This document shows positions 1 through 23,985 of a DNA stretch of 41,943 nucleotides, in pieces. Within the stretch, counting starts at the first letter, position 1, and every line of letters starts with the position of its first letter. Source of the stretch: Saccoglossus kowalevskii (Eukaryota; Hemichordata; Enteropneusta; Harrimaniidae); assembly GCF_000003605.2 (NCBI RefSeq), contig NW_003111473.1, forward strand, positions 93,287-135,229, in the 5' to 3' direction. The position numbers and the translations under genes are program-made. The notes below the pieces were generated by a model. It was given only the letters and a program-made list of their open reading frames with translations, searched no databases and was not told the origin of the DNA.

Positions 1-1621
1 TAAATAGAAGGCACATCAACCTCAAGGTACAAATCATTCAAAGTACCTTAATGGCAATTCGGTGACCACTTTAATGATGAAATTCGTCCGATAGCTTGGG
101 CCCCGGTGACGCTGCTTGCGGCTTTAATTTTCTGTTATTTTTGTCTGTGATTGGATAAAAAAAAAAAACGAACTACGAATACTCCAAGACTTCATTAAAA
201 AATAAAATCGTTTTTGTAGGATGCAAACTTTTTTAGGTCAAACCCTCCCCCACCCCCAAACTAAAGCAAATAAGTTTTTTATCTGACATCGATCTTTTGA
301 TGTCGTCCCTAATGTGTCTCATGAAATGTCAACACTACAGCTTGTGTTATTAGTAAATAACTGGTTTTCTGAAATAAGATTACAATAGTACTCATTGATT
401 CACTCAAAAGTCTGTGAATTTAAAATATAATGTATTTGCTGAAATATCAAAATAATGAAATTAAATACTAGTAAAATTAAATGTTTTATAGTAAATACAC
501 TTTGTCATGTTAATTGCTCAGGTTTTCATATACAATGTAGTTATACCCCATGTAGGTTACCACAGTAGGTTACCACAAGATTTTGCTATTTCACTGCAAA
601 CATGTGCATTTACTTGCTGTTAACAACTCGTATGATTTAAACAAGATACCATTAAAAAGGGCGTCTAATAAGGGACTTCAATATTCAAACTTTGGTTTTT
701 GTATTGTTATTACAAACCTTAGCTCTTTAATGTGTTCTCCACATTGCTACAAAGTAACAATTCATTATGTGGTGTGATTTAAATAAAATAGTGAAGGTGT
801 CCAGAAATGATCCAGTCACTTGTCAGGTTTGATCAGTTTGTGTTGTGCTAATCAAAAGCAGAAATCCACATAATTTAACAAACTAACACACAATATAAAA
901 TGGTATCCCATAATGCATATGTATTGCAAAGTTGTAGCAATTATTTTTACCTTGCACTAGATATTTTCGCTACACATTAGCATATCACCATCAATGGAGT
1001 AGGATTTGGATCTGTGGATGATTGTGTGTCAAAATAATGATAAATAAGTGGAAAACAATTTGAATCTAAGATAAAGCACAATTTCTTGTGATGACTACAG
1101 CCATGCACTCACGTGACACCTTGCACTGCTATGCATTCCAGATTTCTGATTTGGTTATAGAGATAAGCTTCCAGTCTAATCATTTATATACTAATTAATA
1201 TTCACATTAAGATGCTCAATTCTTCAGTAATTGTCTTGTCTGACTTTGTGTGTGCTGTGTTTTATGTACACTATCTCTGGACTCTTCATTTTAATACTAT
1301 TCATCTATAACTACCTTGTAAATATCAAGGAATATGCAGAGACTAATCTGTGTAATCTGTTTTCACCATCTAATAAGTTTTTAATTTTATAATATATGTA
1401 CGAATGGCTTAAATTTAAAAATGTCTACTAAAAGTTACAGTTGTCCTGTCTTAAAATTCACAGATATATGTTTGGCAATTAAAACATTTTCATATAAAAT
1501 GAAGAATATCACATGTTGTACACACATGTTCTAATCTGTTTAAAATATTATGTCAGCCTCTGAGATAGTGTACATGTGTTTATGTGTGTCTAACATGTTG
1601 TGTTCCTGTTCTTGTTTTCAG
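1..1621. other. Intronic/non-coding DNA upstream of tetraspanin terminal exon
   Basis: AT-rich sequence with no reading frame that looks like an exon. By position it should be the last intron of the tetraspanin gene whose terminal exons follow, since both of those begin in phase 0 directly after an AG. The last shared exon was not found and presumably lies left of the window. Confidence 0.4.
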
Positions 1622-1669
1622 TTGATTGGAATTACATTTGCTATCGTCCTGTTCTGTTACATAGATTGA
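1622..1669 (+). CDS. Tetraspanin, alternative terminal exon A (partial gene)
   Basis: After a pyrimidine-rich acceptor (cttgttttcag) the frame reads LIGITFAIVLFCYID and then a TGA stop. This matches the second half of the fourth transmembrane segment of CD9/CD81-type tetraspanins, membrane organisers that end with a hydrophobic helix, a juxtamembrane cysteine (palmitoylation in the family) and a short cytosolic tail. The tail here is only YID. An AATAAA lies 84 bases after the stop (1753-1758), so the exon can serve as a true 3' end. The rest of the gene is outside the window, so the family call rests on 15 residues plus the sister exon at 2025-2090, which shares the pattern L-G-F-LFC. A chance open frame is possible but unlikely given the paired arrangement. 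Confidence 0.5.
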   Translation: MIGITFAIVLFCYID

Positions 1670-1752
1670 AACTAAGTAATGTTACAACTAGCTTCCTAGA
1701 GTGACAGGCAAAGATCAAGGTCGTTTAATTTCCTTCATATAGTTGTGTTTAA

Positions 1753-1758
1753 AATAAA
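1753..1758 (+). other. Polyadenylation signal AATAAA
   Basis: Canonical hexamer 84 bases after the stop of tetraspanin terminal exon A. The distance suits a terminal-exon 3'UTR. Confidence 0.4.
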
Positions 1759-1865
1759 AGCAATGTAGATGTGATGAAGCCAGCCCAGGATGGACAGTTG
1801 CTTATCATTTTTAACATAACCATATGTTAGGAAATTAAGCAACCTTAGAACTTGAAGGGTGTATG

Positions 1866-1964
1866 CTGTATTTGCTCTAATAGAAGTGTATTGTATATTG
1901 GATAATTATAATACATCACACACGTATTTTATTTACACATGTGATACAAACAGAGCAAATACAG
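1866..1964. repeat. Small inverted-repeat (MITE-like) element
   Basis: A 99-bp unit begins CTGTATTTGCTCT and ends with its exact reverse complement AGAGCAAATACAG. It lies between the two tetraspanin terminal exons. The adjoining TAATAGAAG resembles a motif repeated in the element at 17659-17843, so both may belong to one TA-targeting family, although a clean TA duplication is not seen here. Confidence 0.5.
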
Positions 1965-2024
1965 TATATTAATTTATTGAAAGAATATTAACTTGATGTG
2001 CTTCTTGTTTTTATTTTTCTACAG

Positions 2025-2090
2025 TTATTGGGATTGATCTTTTCTCTGGCTCTCTTCTGTGAAGTCAGGAAAGAAGGAAAATATGTTTAA
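2025..2090 (+). CDS. Tetraspanin, alternative terminal exon B (partial gene)
   Basis: After the acceptor tttttctacag the frame reads LLGLIFSLALFC, followed by the tail EVRKEGKYV and TAA. From memory this aligns well with the C-terminal end of CD9-like tetraspanins: half of TM4, a cysteine at the membrane border, then a basic tail. It starts in the same phase (0) as exon A at 1622-1669 and encodes the equivalent part of the protein, so the two are alternatives rather than consecutive exons. Exon A stops after three tail residues, whereas this exon gives a longer charged tail, which in tetraspanins commonly governs trafficking and partner binding. Upstream exons with the large extracellular loop (CCG motif) are not in the window, so no orthologue can be named. 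Confidence 0.6.
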   Translation, partial: LLGLIFSLALFCEVRKEGKYV

Positions 2091-5000
2091 ATATCAAGGA
2101 ATGATGGATCAAATCATAACATGCATTTGTAATCAGTTTTTTTAAAGTACTGTTTTCTTTAATGTTCTTCTCTTTATTTCCCCATAAACAGAATATTTGT
2201 TAAAATGCATATAATTTGGTGTTTAATATTTTCTGTAAGTCATACATGTATATCAATGCAAGACTGAGAAATTTGATTTTTAAGTTTGTTTCAAATAAGA
2301 AGCTAAGCACAATTGATTCGCAGGTAACTGAACATGAACGCTGCTAGAAAGAAATTGAAGTATTCTTGTATTTAAGCTAAGTTGACAGGTTGCTTCTGCA
2401 TTGATATATTGTTTGAAAAACATAGTGGAACCCAAATTAAAAGTAGGTAATTATTAATTACTGAAAATTTATTGAGTTTTAGAATGAAATGGATATTTTT
2501 GTATTAGCTTTTCTCAGATTGTATTTGTTTGTACTGATGATAGTGTTTAGTTTCTTCATACATGTGTATTTGTGAAGAAAACAGAGGATTTTATTTGTAA
2601 ATGAGTCTATTGCTTTAGATAGGTAATCATGAATAGTCATTGTTTGGACCAGTAGTTGAATATTCTGGTCCACAATATTGATTTCACAATTGTTTTTTTC
2701 TAATGCTGAAGTTGTGCATCGCATTTTCTGTACTGGAAGCAATAATATTATCCCTGATATATTCTTGTTTGATGTGTTTTTATTTGGTAAAAATTTGTGA
2801 CGAGTTGGCCCACAAATGGCTGATTTGATATCAATCTTGTTTCAAAAAATTCAAATTAAGTTTAATAAGTTCAGTTAAAGTATAGGAAGAAGTTTGAAAT
2901 GCTTTCCAAGAACAAAATTAAGCAGTGACATGATTATGCCTTTCGATTTACCTCATTATCACACTACCGGTACATTCTTTATCAAAATTCACCAATTTTT
3001 AATTTGTATATCCATTCAAATATTCAAAAAAACATTCATATTGAGAAATCTTCAATGACTAATTGATTTACCTGCAATGTTTTTCCGTTATTTCATGACC
3101 TTTTACATGAATACCTAATTATGAATATAAATATGGTAATCATTCAGGTTTTGTGAGGCTGAAAACATATCTCTGACTTGTATCATCCATTTGAACTTTT
3201 CTAGATATTGTGATGTGTAATACTCTTTTTACATCTGACATTATTTTAATGTTCTTGCTATTTTGGTTTTTTTTTCTTTTTTTATATTGAAAATACTAAG
3301 TTATATTTTTTATTCATTTTTCTATAGCAACAAAATGGTGTATTAATACGGTATGTGTATGAATGTGTATGTGTATGAATGTTTAATTCGGAATCACAAA
3401 TGAGCTGCTCCAAATGTATCATTAATTTGTTGCATCTAGAGAAGTATTATGTTTCTCAATCAGCTATTGTTTGTTTGTTTACGTGCACATTGTTTTACCA
3501 CTTCTTGGAAAATATTTAAAATTTATCACCGAGTATAAAATCTTTTCTAATCTATTTTAATGGTTCTTTACTGTATATTACCAATTCTGTACTTTTATCA
3601 CCTTTAGTTGTATAATAAAATGGTTGTTGAATGTAAACTCTCCTTTGATTTGCTTATATATGTAAATGACATGTACAAATGTTATTATTTGTTTGGCCCA
3701 TTCATGATAACAAACTATGTATGTCATTGTAATATAACACTTCATTACGTACTAATTGGCAAATGGTACAAAACAATATTTGCAGACAGGGGGGGTAGTC
3801 TCTAAAGGCAATCTTGCGCATAATAAGCGCAAACAGATCTTAAGTGGATACATTGGGAAATGTTATGCTCTTGTGATTTAAAAGTCTCTTTTGAGTGAGT
3901 GTTTCTTAATTATGCCACGAAAATAACAATGAAATTGAAAGATTCAAATCAACAACCCGTTGCATTGCTAATGCACACGCAGGGTGTGTGGTAATTTACA
4001 CAAGTACAAAAGATGTATTGTTCACTTTGTCATTTGTCATGAATAATCCAATTCATTCCACTTGACATTGAAATGATACCTTTAATTCCTTTTATTTTCC
4101 CAGAACCTCCATAAGCAATAGCAATACATGTAGCTCAGTCATTAGTTGATGCTGTGAGTTTGCACTCCTATCTTGGAAAATATATTTTTGAGTCCATAGT
4201 TTAGGAAGAACGTAAGTAGCACCGCTCAGCTAAGCAGGTGATCAATGAGGGATGGAGTGGCCTGTCATTCTGTCTGTCATTACACATACATTGTTATTTG
4301 TATCAATGATCAGAACAAAGGGTCACATAGTCAGCATTTTGTAAATTTCACAAGTCAAGTATGTAAATTACAATACATGTCAGGACAGTACTAGTATTTA
4401 AGTGGTCGGGGATCATAGTACATTAAGCTATATACAAACACATGAATGCTTGAGGCTACTGAGTAACACCAACATGACCTCACAGGGTTGCATGTCAGTA
4501 TGATACAAAACGATAAGTTCATTTATCATTTCAGTGTCACAACTTTATGTCAAACTGTTTATATTTGATTTAATGTTAAAGGGGAAGTGCAGACTAATAG
4601 TATGATATTCTAATATGAAAGATATCCACAGATGCAGAGGAATACAGTTTACATCTTGTCTGTTTAACTTTTGTTCTATAAATATTCAGTCTACTTTATA
4701 ATAAATTAGTATATGGCATACTATCATGTGGTGGGTCTTTCTAACACAAAACTGACAATGAATCAGAGGGTGGTCGTGGAAAAGTTGAACATTCCTCATA
4801 TAAGTACTGCATATTTATAAGTTTGCATTTAAAAAAAAAAAACAGGACAAAACTGGTACATCGTGGCCGAATGTTGCCGAGATCGTCATGTCTCAGCAAT
4901 GTCCAGCAGATTACACAATTTTAGTATATAACATGTTGTATACATAGTATACTCACATAGTTGAAGTATATGGATATACGCTGCTGTTTTGACCCTCATT

Positions 5001-5651
5001 TTCACGGTCAAGCCAATCTTTTTTATCCCAATTGTAAAGTTTTCGGCCGTTTTAGGAAATTTTTAGGCAAAACCGCCAATTTTTGAGCAAAAAGCGCCCC
5101 TAACCTCGATCCTTTTGGGTCCAGTTTTTAACTGGCTTCGGAGTATCCCACCCGAAACCCAAATGAGTAATCCCCAACATAACTTATTCTGAAATTTCAC
5201 GTGATGCTAATTGTGCAAACATGCGACAATGTTGTGACCTATAACGTGTGTCGCATGTTTAAAATGCACATTCAATTTGTTATAAACACGTTGTCATGGT
5301 TTTAATCCAACTAATCCTTGTGTCCAGGGTTTATTCATTTATTCTATATTTGGAACCTATTTTTTAACTAACGTTTTACTATTATCTTTTTCTCAGATAA
5401 GGTGTGTTTTGATTTTTATAATACTAATGTTGTCCTTCATTCTATTTTGTAAATATTTTATACTTTGGAAGTAAAATCTATATTATCCCCATATTTATAC
5501 ACGAACTATATTCATGAATTTAATTTTCAATTTGGTCATAACACAAAGTTAACAACGATTCCAACAGGCTGTGGCGCGACTAGTGACGTCATACTGCCAT
5601 ATGCTGACTGCAGTTTTATTAGAGAGTACTATTTGTGCCATAATTGACACA
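2091..5651. other. Tetraspanin 3'UTR and intergenic DNA
   Basis: No credible exon seen. An AATAAA at 3614-3619 could end the exon-B transcript. Around 4860-5170 the base composition rises in GC, with text such as ttttcggccgttttagg, and looks like an old repeat fragment. The open frames here are short and lack family resemblance. Confidence 0.4.
5584..5591. promoter_or_regulatory. Perfect CRE palindrome (TGACGTCA)
   Basis: Full cAMP-response element 61 bases upstream of the start codon of the first aspartic protease. A second perfect copy lies just inside intron 1 (5728-5735). The spacing fits a proximal promoter, but no transcription start is known. Confidence 0.35.
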
Positions 5652-10332
<4,681 letters not shown>

Positions 10333-12499
10333 TATTCTACAGTATACCAGTTAAATGGCGTCATTTTACATACTCTACGATTTTAATATATGCAATGCAG
10401 TTTGCACTACTCACTGTGGATTTATGAATATATATAAATATATATCAGTTTTATTTTTAAAAATGGTCCAATTTAACTGCATACTGCCCTCTGTGGACTC
10501 TCTCCGTTTATACTGTTCTTTCGTTTTTAACCAACATATCTTGTCATCTGAATTGCAATTTCCCAGGCGATTAACTCAAAGCAAGTGCGAAGTAAAATGA
10601 CGTCATCTGATATTTAATTGCTGAACTTCATACATTATAGTGATTGGGAATATTTAGGCGGAGACTTAATTGCAATTCAATTCAACTCAACTGAACAGAA
10701 AGCTTTCATCTGACTATATTTTATCATTGTTATGGGACATTCAAAATAGTGTGCATGGCCAGTAATTAAGTTGTTTCGTTTTTTAGATGAGAATCCAGTT
10801 TCTATGATGCAAGGTAATATCCCAGGAGAGTTGATGTATTTTATGACCATGTAAATGCTGTGCTGTCATGAGAAATTGTTAAGCAATTTTTAGAATTTAA
10901 TATAGTATCAGAAAGAAAATTGTGTATGTATATTGTACATTAAAGAAATTCTCTTGCATTTGAACTTTACTTAGTAAACAAAGTGCTAGATATACATCAG
11001 TTCTAAAGTAAAATATCAATTTTGTGCCTATACCATGTATATCAAACGTGGCGGGGTCAAAGCCTTTACATTGAAATTTGGGAGAGTGTCAAATAAACTG
11101 GCAATAGCAGCTGATAATACGCAAACTTTGTGATCAATAAAAAACATCCTAATATAATGCATTTTTTTTAATGGTACCATCTTGTAATTGAATGCCCCAA
11201 AACCATCTCACTTGTAGAAATAATGCCCACCCGAGAGATTTCGTATTGAGTTTCCTACCGTCCGAATTATTCGACTATTTTCCATGGAGTAAAAAAAAAT
11301 GAAATCTTGCATTTTAATCAATGCGATAAATTTACATCAGACTCAACCAAGAAAACCATTGTATTCAAGTGGATAGTGGCCATTTTGTTAGTATTATAAC
11401 TCTTACCGTATGTTCCCATGGCAGATGTGCCTCATGTCAAATTGCAAAAAAAATCATAAATTGAGAATGATGTAACAGTAGTACTTTTTGTTCTGAATTA
11501 TTTCATAAATCAAGATTTTAAAGCATTAAAAAATGAAATCCCATGGAATTTTTTTAATAATTATTTTTGCAAAAAATATTGGGACAAGCTTTTCAAAACA
11601 AGTCCGACGCACATAAAATAGCTCCATGATTTACACAATACATAAACCAATTATCACGACAAACTCTCAAAAATGTAGTAGTTTAAAGTCCTATTTAAAT
11701 TTACTGACAATGACTTAAAGGACAGACTCTGAAATAGGACAACGTGACCCTATGTGCTGGCACAGGTTTATTATTGGAAACTCCCGCTTGAAGGCATTTA
11801 TCGAATACAACAGCCTGTAAATCACACAAGCACGATTTAAAAGTGTGATTATTAGTTCTACCTTGAAAAACTGACAAAATTGAACATTTCGGCTGAAATG
11901 CACCATGAAAGTGCATTAATTTATGCAAATGTTGAACGCATCATTTTCTTAGGAATAATTCAATGCATACCACACGACACTGCACGACATTAAACTACAT
12001 GGTGGTTCAGAGATATTTCTTCTCCTTAAAACAATTACATCCAATACAACAAAAATTGCATAGCTTTAAAGTATCCATATCTTTATCCCATTTATATAAA
12101 CAATGAAAGCAAATCATTATTCACCAGCATAGGTAATATTATAAATCATATCTTTCAATTATTTTAAAATGTATACACTTCACCATTTATCAAAATCATT
12201 GTAATTTTTTAGGACAATATTATAGTTGTCATAATACAAACTAAACAGATTCTTTTATACGACTCAGATACTGAAAGCATGATTACCGGGTATATGATAC
12301 AACAACACAGTTAAGAATTTGCAATAATTATTTTTTTAATAAATGACTTGCATGAAGAAAAAAAAAATTATTAGGAGTTGTTCAAGGAAGTGAAAATGTC
12401 CTTGCTCCAATATTTATTGGTAAATAGACTTTAAAGAAACTTAACAATTGGGTTTTGAGACGGTAAACTGAATATGAAAAGACAATGATTAAGCAGAGT
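10333..12499. other. Tail-to-tail intergenic region with both protease 3'UTRs
   Basis: This is AT-rich DNA between two convergent genes. Candidate + strand polyadenylation hexamers are ATTAAA 10939-10944, AATAAA 11092-11097 and AATAAA 11136-11141. A perfect CRE (TGACGTCA) lies at 10598-10605. No coding exon seen. Confidence 0.45.
12413..12418 (-). other. Polyadenylation signal of cathepsin D
   Basis: TTTATT on the given strand reads AATAAA on the gene strand, 82 bases past the stop codon, a normal 3'UTR distance. Confidence 0.4.
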
Positions 12500-20818
<8,319 letters not shown>

Positions 20819-20906
20819 TTCTTGGGTAAAACAGACGCACCAAAACAGAACCAACTCCCTGGACACAAACAAGACTTAATTGATCACAAGGCAAAGTGGC
20901 TCACAA

Positions 20907-20932
20907 TCACGTGTTAGAAATTGTCATGTGAT
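20907..20932 (-). promoter_or_regulatory. CLEAR/M-box-like E-boxes upstream of cathepsin D
   Basis: CACGTG at 20908-20913 (within TCACGTG) and TCATGTGAT at 20924-20932 lie about 90 to 115 bases upstream of the start codon. TFEB/MITF-family factors bind GTCACGTGAC (CLEAR) and TCATGTG (M-box) and drive lysosomal genes in animals. Binding here is an inference from motif and position. Confidence 0.45.
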
Positions 20933-22052
20933 ACGGTAATGGAACTCCGCCAATGGCTGTATCCCCTCTGGTGACATACAATGTCATCTCATCACATTGA
21001 GCAAACGGCAGAATGGGGAGATTGAAGCGCATAGTACTCAATAATTTACACGGATAATCTCAAAGTATCAAGCAATATGTCTCAGAATTAAATGCTTTCA
21101 ATTTCTTGTTTTCATAAGCAAAGAAAATATTATTCAGGGGTGGTTGATCAATATGTTCAACAGCCACTACTGTATGATTGTTATAACTTTGTGTGAATTC
21201 TATATGTTTTCATTAGAGATGGAATAGCATATTGAGATTTTATTTTTCCTTTTCAAATTATCACAGACGTAACCAGAGCCACAACAGACCATAAAGACTA
21301 TGCTGCAATGCTCCAATCATTGTGTCACCGCAGATGGCGCTCTCCGGGTTAAGTGAGGTCATAGTTCGGATTATTGGTACCTATCTCTAAGATACTTTAC
21401 ACGAATATATATATATATAGTTTATTTACAAAATACAAAATAATATTATGCAAAATAGATAATTGTATGAGTTTTCAGGCTTATTTATCTAAATATGTAT
21501 TTAATTGAAGATTATTCTGCACAACTGCGAACGAGGTGCATCTGGCTGTAGTTGCAAAATGGCGACCTGCGAGTCTCCTATTGTTATGTTCTAGTCAATA
21601 GTTGGTAATATAGCCTGGTCGATGTTGCATCCCATTGTTTCTGCTGACAGGTGTATCAAGTAAGAGGTCAGTAAACATGAAATTCTGGTTGGATAACTTC
21701 GTTACGGCTAATACCGAAAGTTACCCAAGTTTAAACCAAGCTCCGTTCACAGTCCTAAGTTGTTGGACTGCGCTCCTTTTTTTGTGAATCTGCCGGTAAC
21801 AAATGATTACTCTAATTACGATCATTTAATCGTAATTTTACGTGTCGCTATGTGACAAATTGCAACAGTTTATTGTTATGTGTATATATGCGTCGTTTTC
21901 TTCGACAGAATTTTTGATCCGCGGCGTACGTAGGGCTCCACGTAATATCACGATCGTCAAAATAGTCGTGTTCAGCCATAGCTGCAGAACTGCAGCTAGT
22001 TCAGCCACAGTCACTTGGGGGCTGAAAATGTGTTCAGCCATGGTTCAGGCTA
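20933..22052. other. Intergenic region between cathepsin D and SETDB1; candidate divergent promoter
   Basis: Holds CAGATGGCGCTC at 21331-21342 (insect-type CTCF-like core), a short AT run at about 21408-21419, and AAAATGGCGAC at 21556-21566 (YY1-like). A usable + strand donor (CAA then GTAAGA) lies at 21660, so a non-coding first exon of SETDB1 could sit at roughly 21540-21659. An 18-bp palindrome AGCTGCAGAACTGCAGCT is at 21980-21997. None of this is proven. Confidence 0.3.
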
Positions 22053-23245
22053 CGAGGTATGTACGGGTACCTCAAAAGCGTATCTGAGGGCGAGTTATGC
22101 ATGTAATATCGATTCTTTTGTTTTATTACTAGTTCTATAAATAAAATCCATTAACTTAACAGTAAACCTGGTTTTTATTGGGGAATATTTGGAGATGTCG
22201 ATAGAACGAATTAAGTGAGAAGCTAGGTTCAGGTTCAGAGTTGTCAGGGCCAATATTCAATCTGTTGTTCAGTCATCTTCGCCAGCCAAGGACCATTTAT
22301 AAGGCTGAAGCCTCTACATTTGTTCTTGGGCCGGTTATGAATGGCTGGGTTCAGCGAAACCACCTGATTCGGACGATGTCGTTCAGTATACTTACTATAG
22401 TTTCAACATTGTGATCTAACGTACACACTTTGTGATACCAGGAGATGGAGAACAAGTTTGATTGTGGTCGGTATCATTTCATTTCTTGGTGCCATTCAGG
22501 TGTTCATTATTAATCATTGTCGTTGAAAGAACGCAATCTTGAGTTGGACTGTACTATTTCTGATTGACTGTGGATTATTTAAAAGGTATAAAATGTTACA
22601 AATTTGCTAAAACTTATTAACAACAAATGGATATATAAAATTCGTTAAAAATCTTACAACAATTCAGAACTACTCTTTTTTTTATTTATTTGTTGTGTCG
22701 CTTCAAGTAAAATACAACTCTGATACTGCTCAAAATACATGACCAATATTCAGTGTGAGTGATGTCATCATTCTTTGTGGTTCTCGTACTGCTCAAAATA
22801 CATGATTAATATTCATCAAAGCTATACATTTACATAGAAATTTCAAAAACTTTGAAGTAGTCAGGTCAGTGCAACACTTTAAATAACTTTTCTCATTTTT
22901 TGATGTGTTTCCCAAGCTTTCCAGTTTTATTCACAATATAAAATTCAGTATTCTGAATGCCCTGAACAAAGTCCTGAAATCCCTCAAAACATGGTATTTT
23001 TTGTTGACATTGTGCTATGTAAATAAACTTCTTGGCAACCAAAATTAAAAAATTCAATAGTTGCGACATTAAATTATCTCCCAATAAACAGAATTACTCT
23101 GTAATAATACGACGTGGTGATGATGACTGAACGTGAACGGTATTTCCTTTGGAGGTGGTGCTGAATTCGATAAAAGGATAAAATAAACAGTCAGAACAGC
23201 AGTGAAGTATAAAAATGACAAGTGAACTGCTGGCGTAGCAGATTT
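22053..23245 (+). repeat. Long dispersed repeat, copy 1
   Basis: Shares many ordered blocks with 39066-39820: GAGGTATGT, AATAAAATCCATTAAC, GGGCCAATATT, TACCAGGAGATGG, TCATTGTCGTTGAAAGA, GATTGAC, AAATTTGC, and GAATTCGATAAAA near the end. It is non-coding. This copy is longer and contains the nested element at 22274-22380, which is missing from the other copy. Confidence 0.75.
22274..22380 (+). mobile_element. Short non-autonomous element, copy 2, with 7-bp target duplication
   Basis: A 107-bp block CATCTTCGCCAGCCAAGG through GATTCGGACGATGTC, flanked by GTTCAGT on both sides (22267-22273 and 22381-22387). It is clearly homologous to 9978-10086 but sits in different flanking DNA with its own duplication, inside the long dispersed repeat. 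Confidence 0.75.
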
Positions 23246-23985
23246 TTTCAGCGGGCGCAAAAAAGTTGCATACACCAAACCTCCACCCCTGGTATACAGT
23301 TACGAAAGGGCTACCAACATCCCCCGACACTTTCCCCCACTTGTTTAACCGATTATCAAAACATCAGACTCGGTATGCCTTTGATGTATATGTGACTGTA
23401 TTCAGACTATTCCATTGCCTTTGTAGGTAATTATCACACAACACAAATAACTACACAACATGAAGGCCCACATCTTCAATGGAATGTAACATTTACAACT
23501 TGTAGACATAATCTGTGATGAGGGATCATCGCTTAATTAAACATTGTCAGGGGAAATTGATTTTAGCTCGACAGTTCAAAATAAGCAGCTTACAACTTAT
23601 TGTTTTGTTTTATTTTGATGCATTCAAAAATACAAACTATGTCAGTTTTCGAAATTGCTTTTTTTTGGGTTCTTGGCTTACTTCATAATAATAACATACA
23701 AAAGAATTGACAGTACACGCAGACTTGATTTGTGTGGCATCTGCGTACGTACATGCAGATTAACAGCAGACATCAGTGTTATGGCTTGCGTGCCCGCACA
23801 ACTCGTCCTCAGATATGTTTTTGAGGCACCTGTAAATAAATGAGGCTACACCAAGTTTGAGCTAAGATTAGAGCTAATCCCATATGTTTGCATGGGAGAG
23901 AAGTTAGTGCGGGCTATGGAACACCCAAACTTGTCCAAATGTCATTTTAGCCATGATTACTCGGTACAGTAACCAGGAAGGTATA
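23246..23985. other. Intergenic/intronic DNA without recognised features
   Basis: AT-rich DNA between the dispersed repeat and the left end of the transposon. No exon, inverted repeat or motif convinced me. Confidence 0.4.

Noticed and set aside
3608-3805. 65-codon frame in the tetraspanin 3' region
   Set aside because: Composition of random AT-rich DNA, contains an AATAAA at its start, and has no domain.
21842-22087. 81-codon frame (MSLCDKLQQF...)
   Set aside because: Open on both strands, overlaps the start of a dispersed repeat, and has no recognisable domain.
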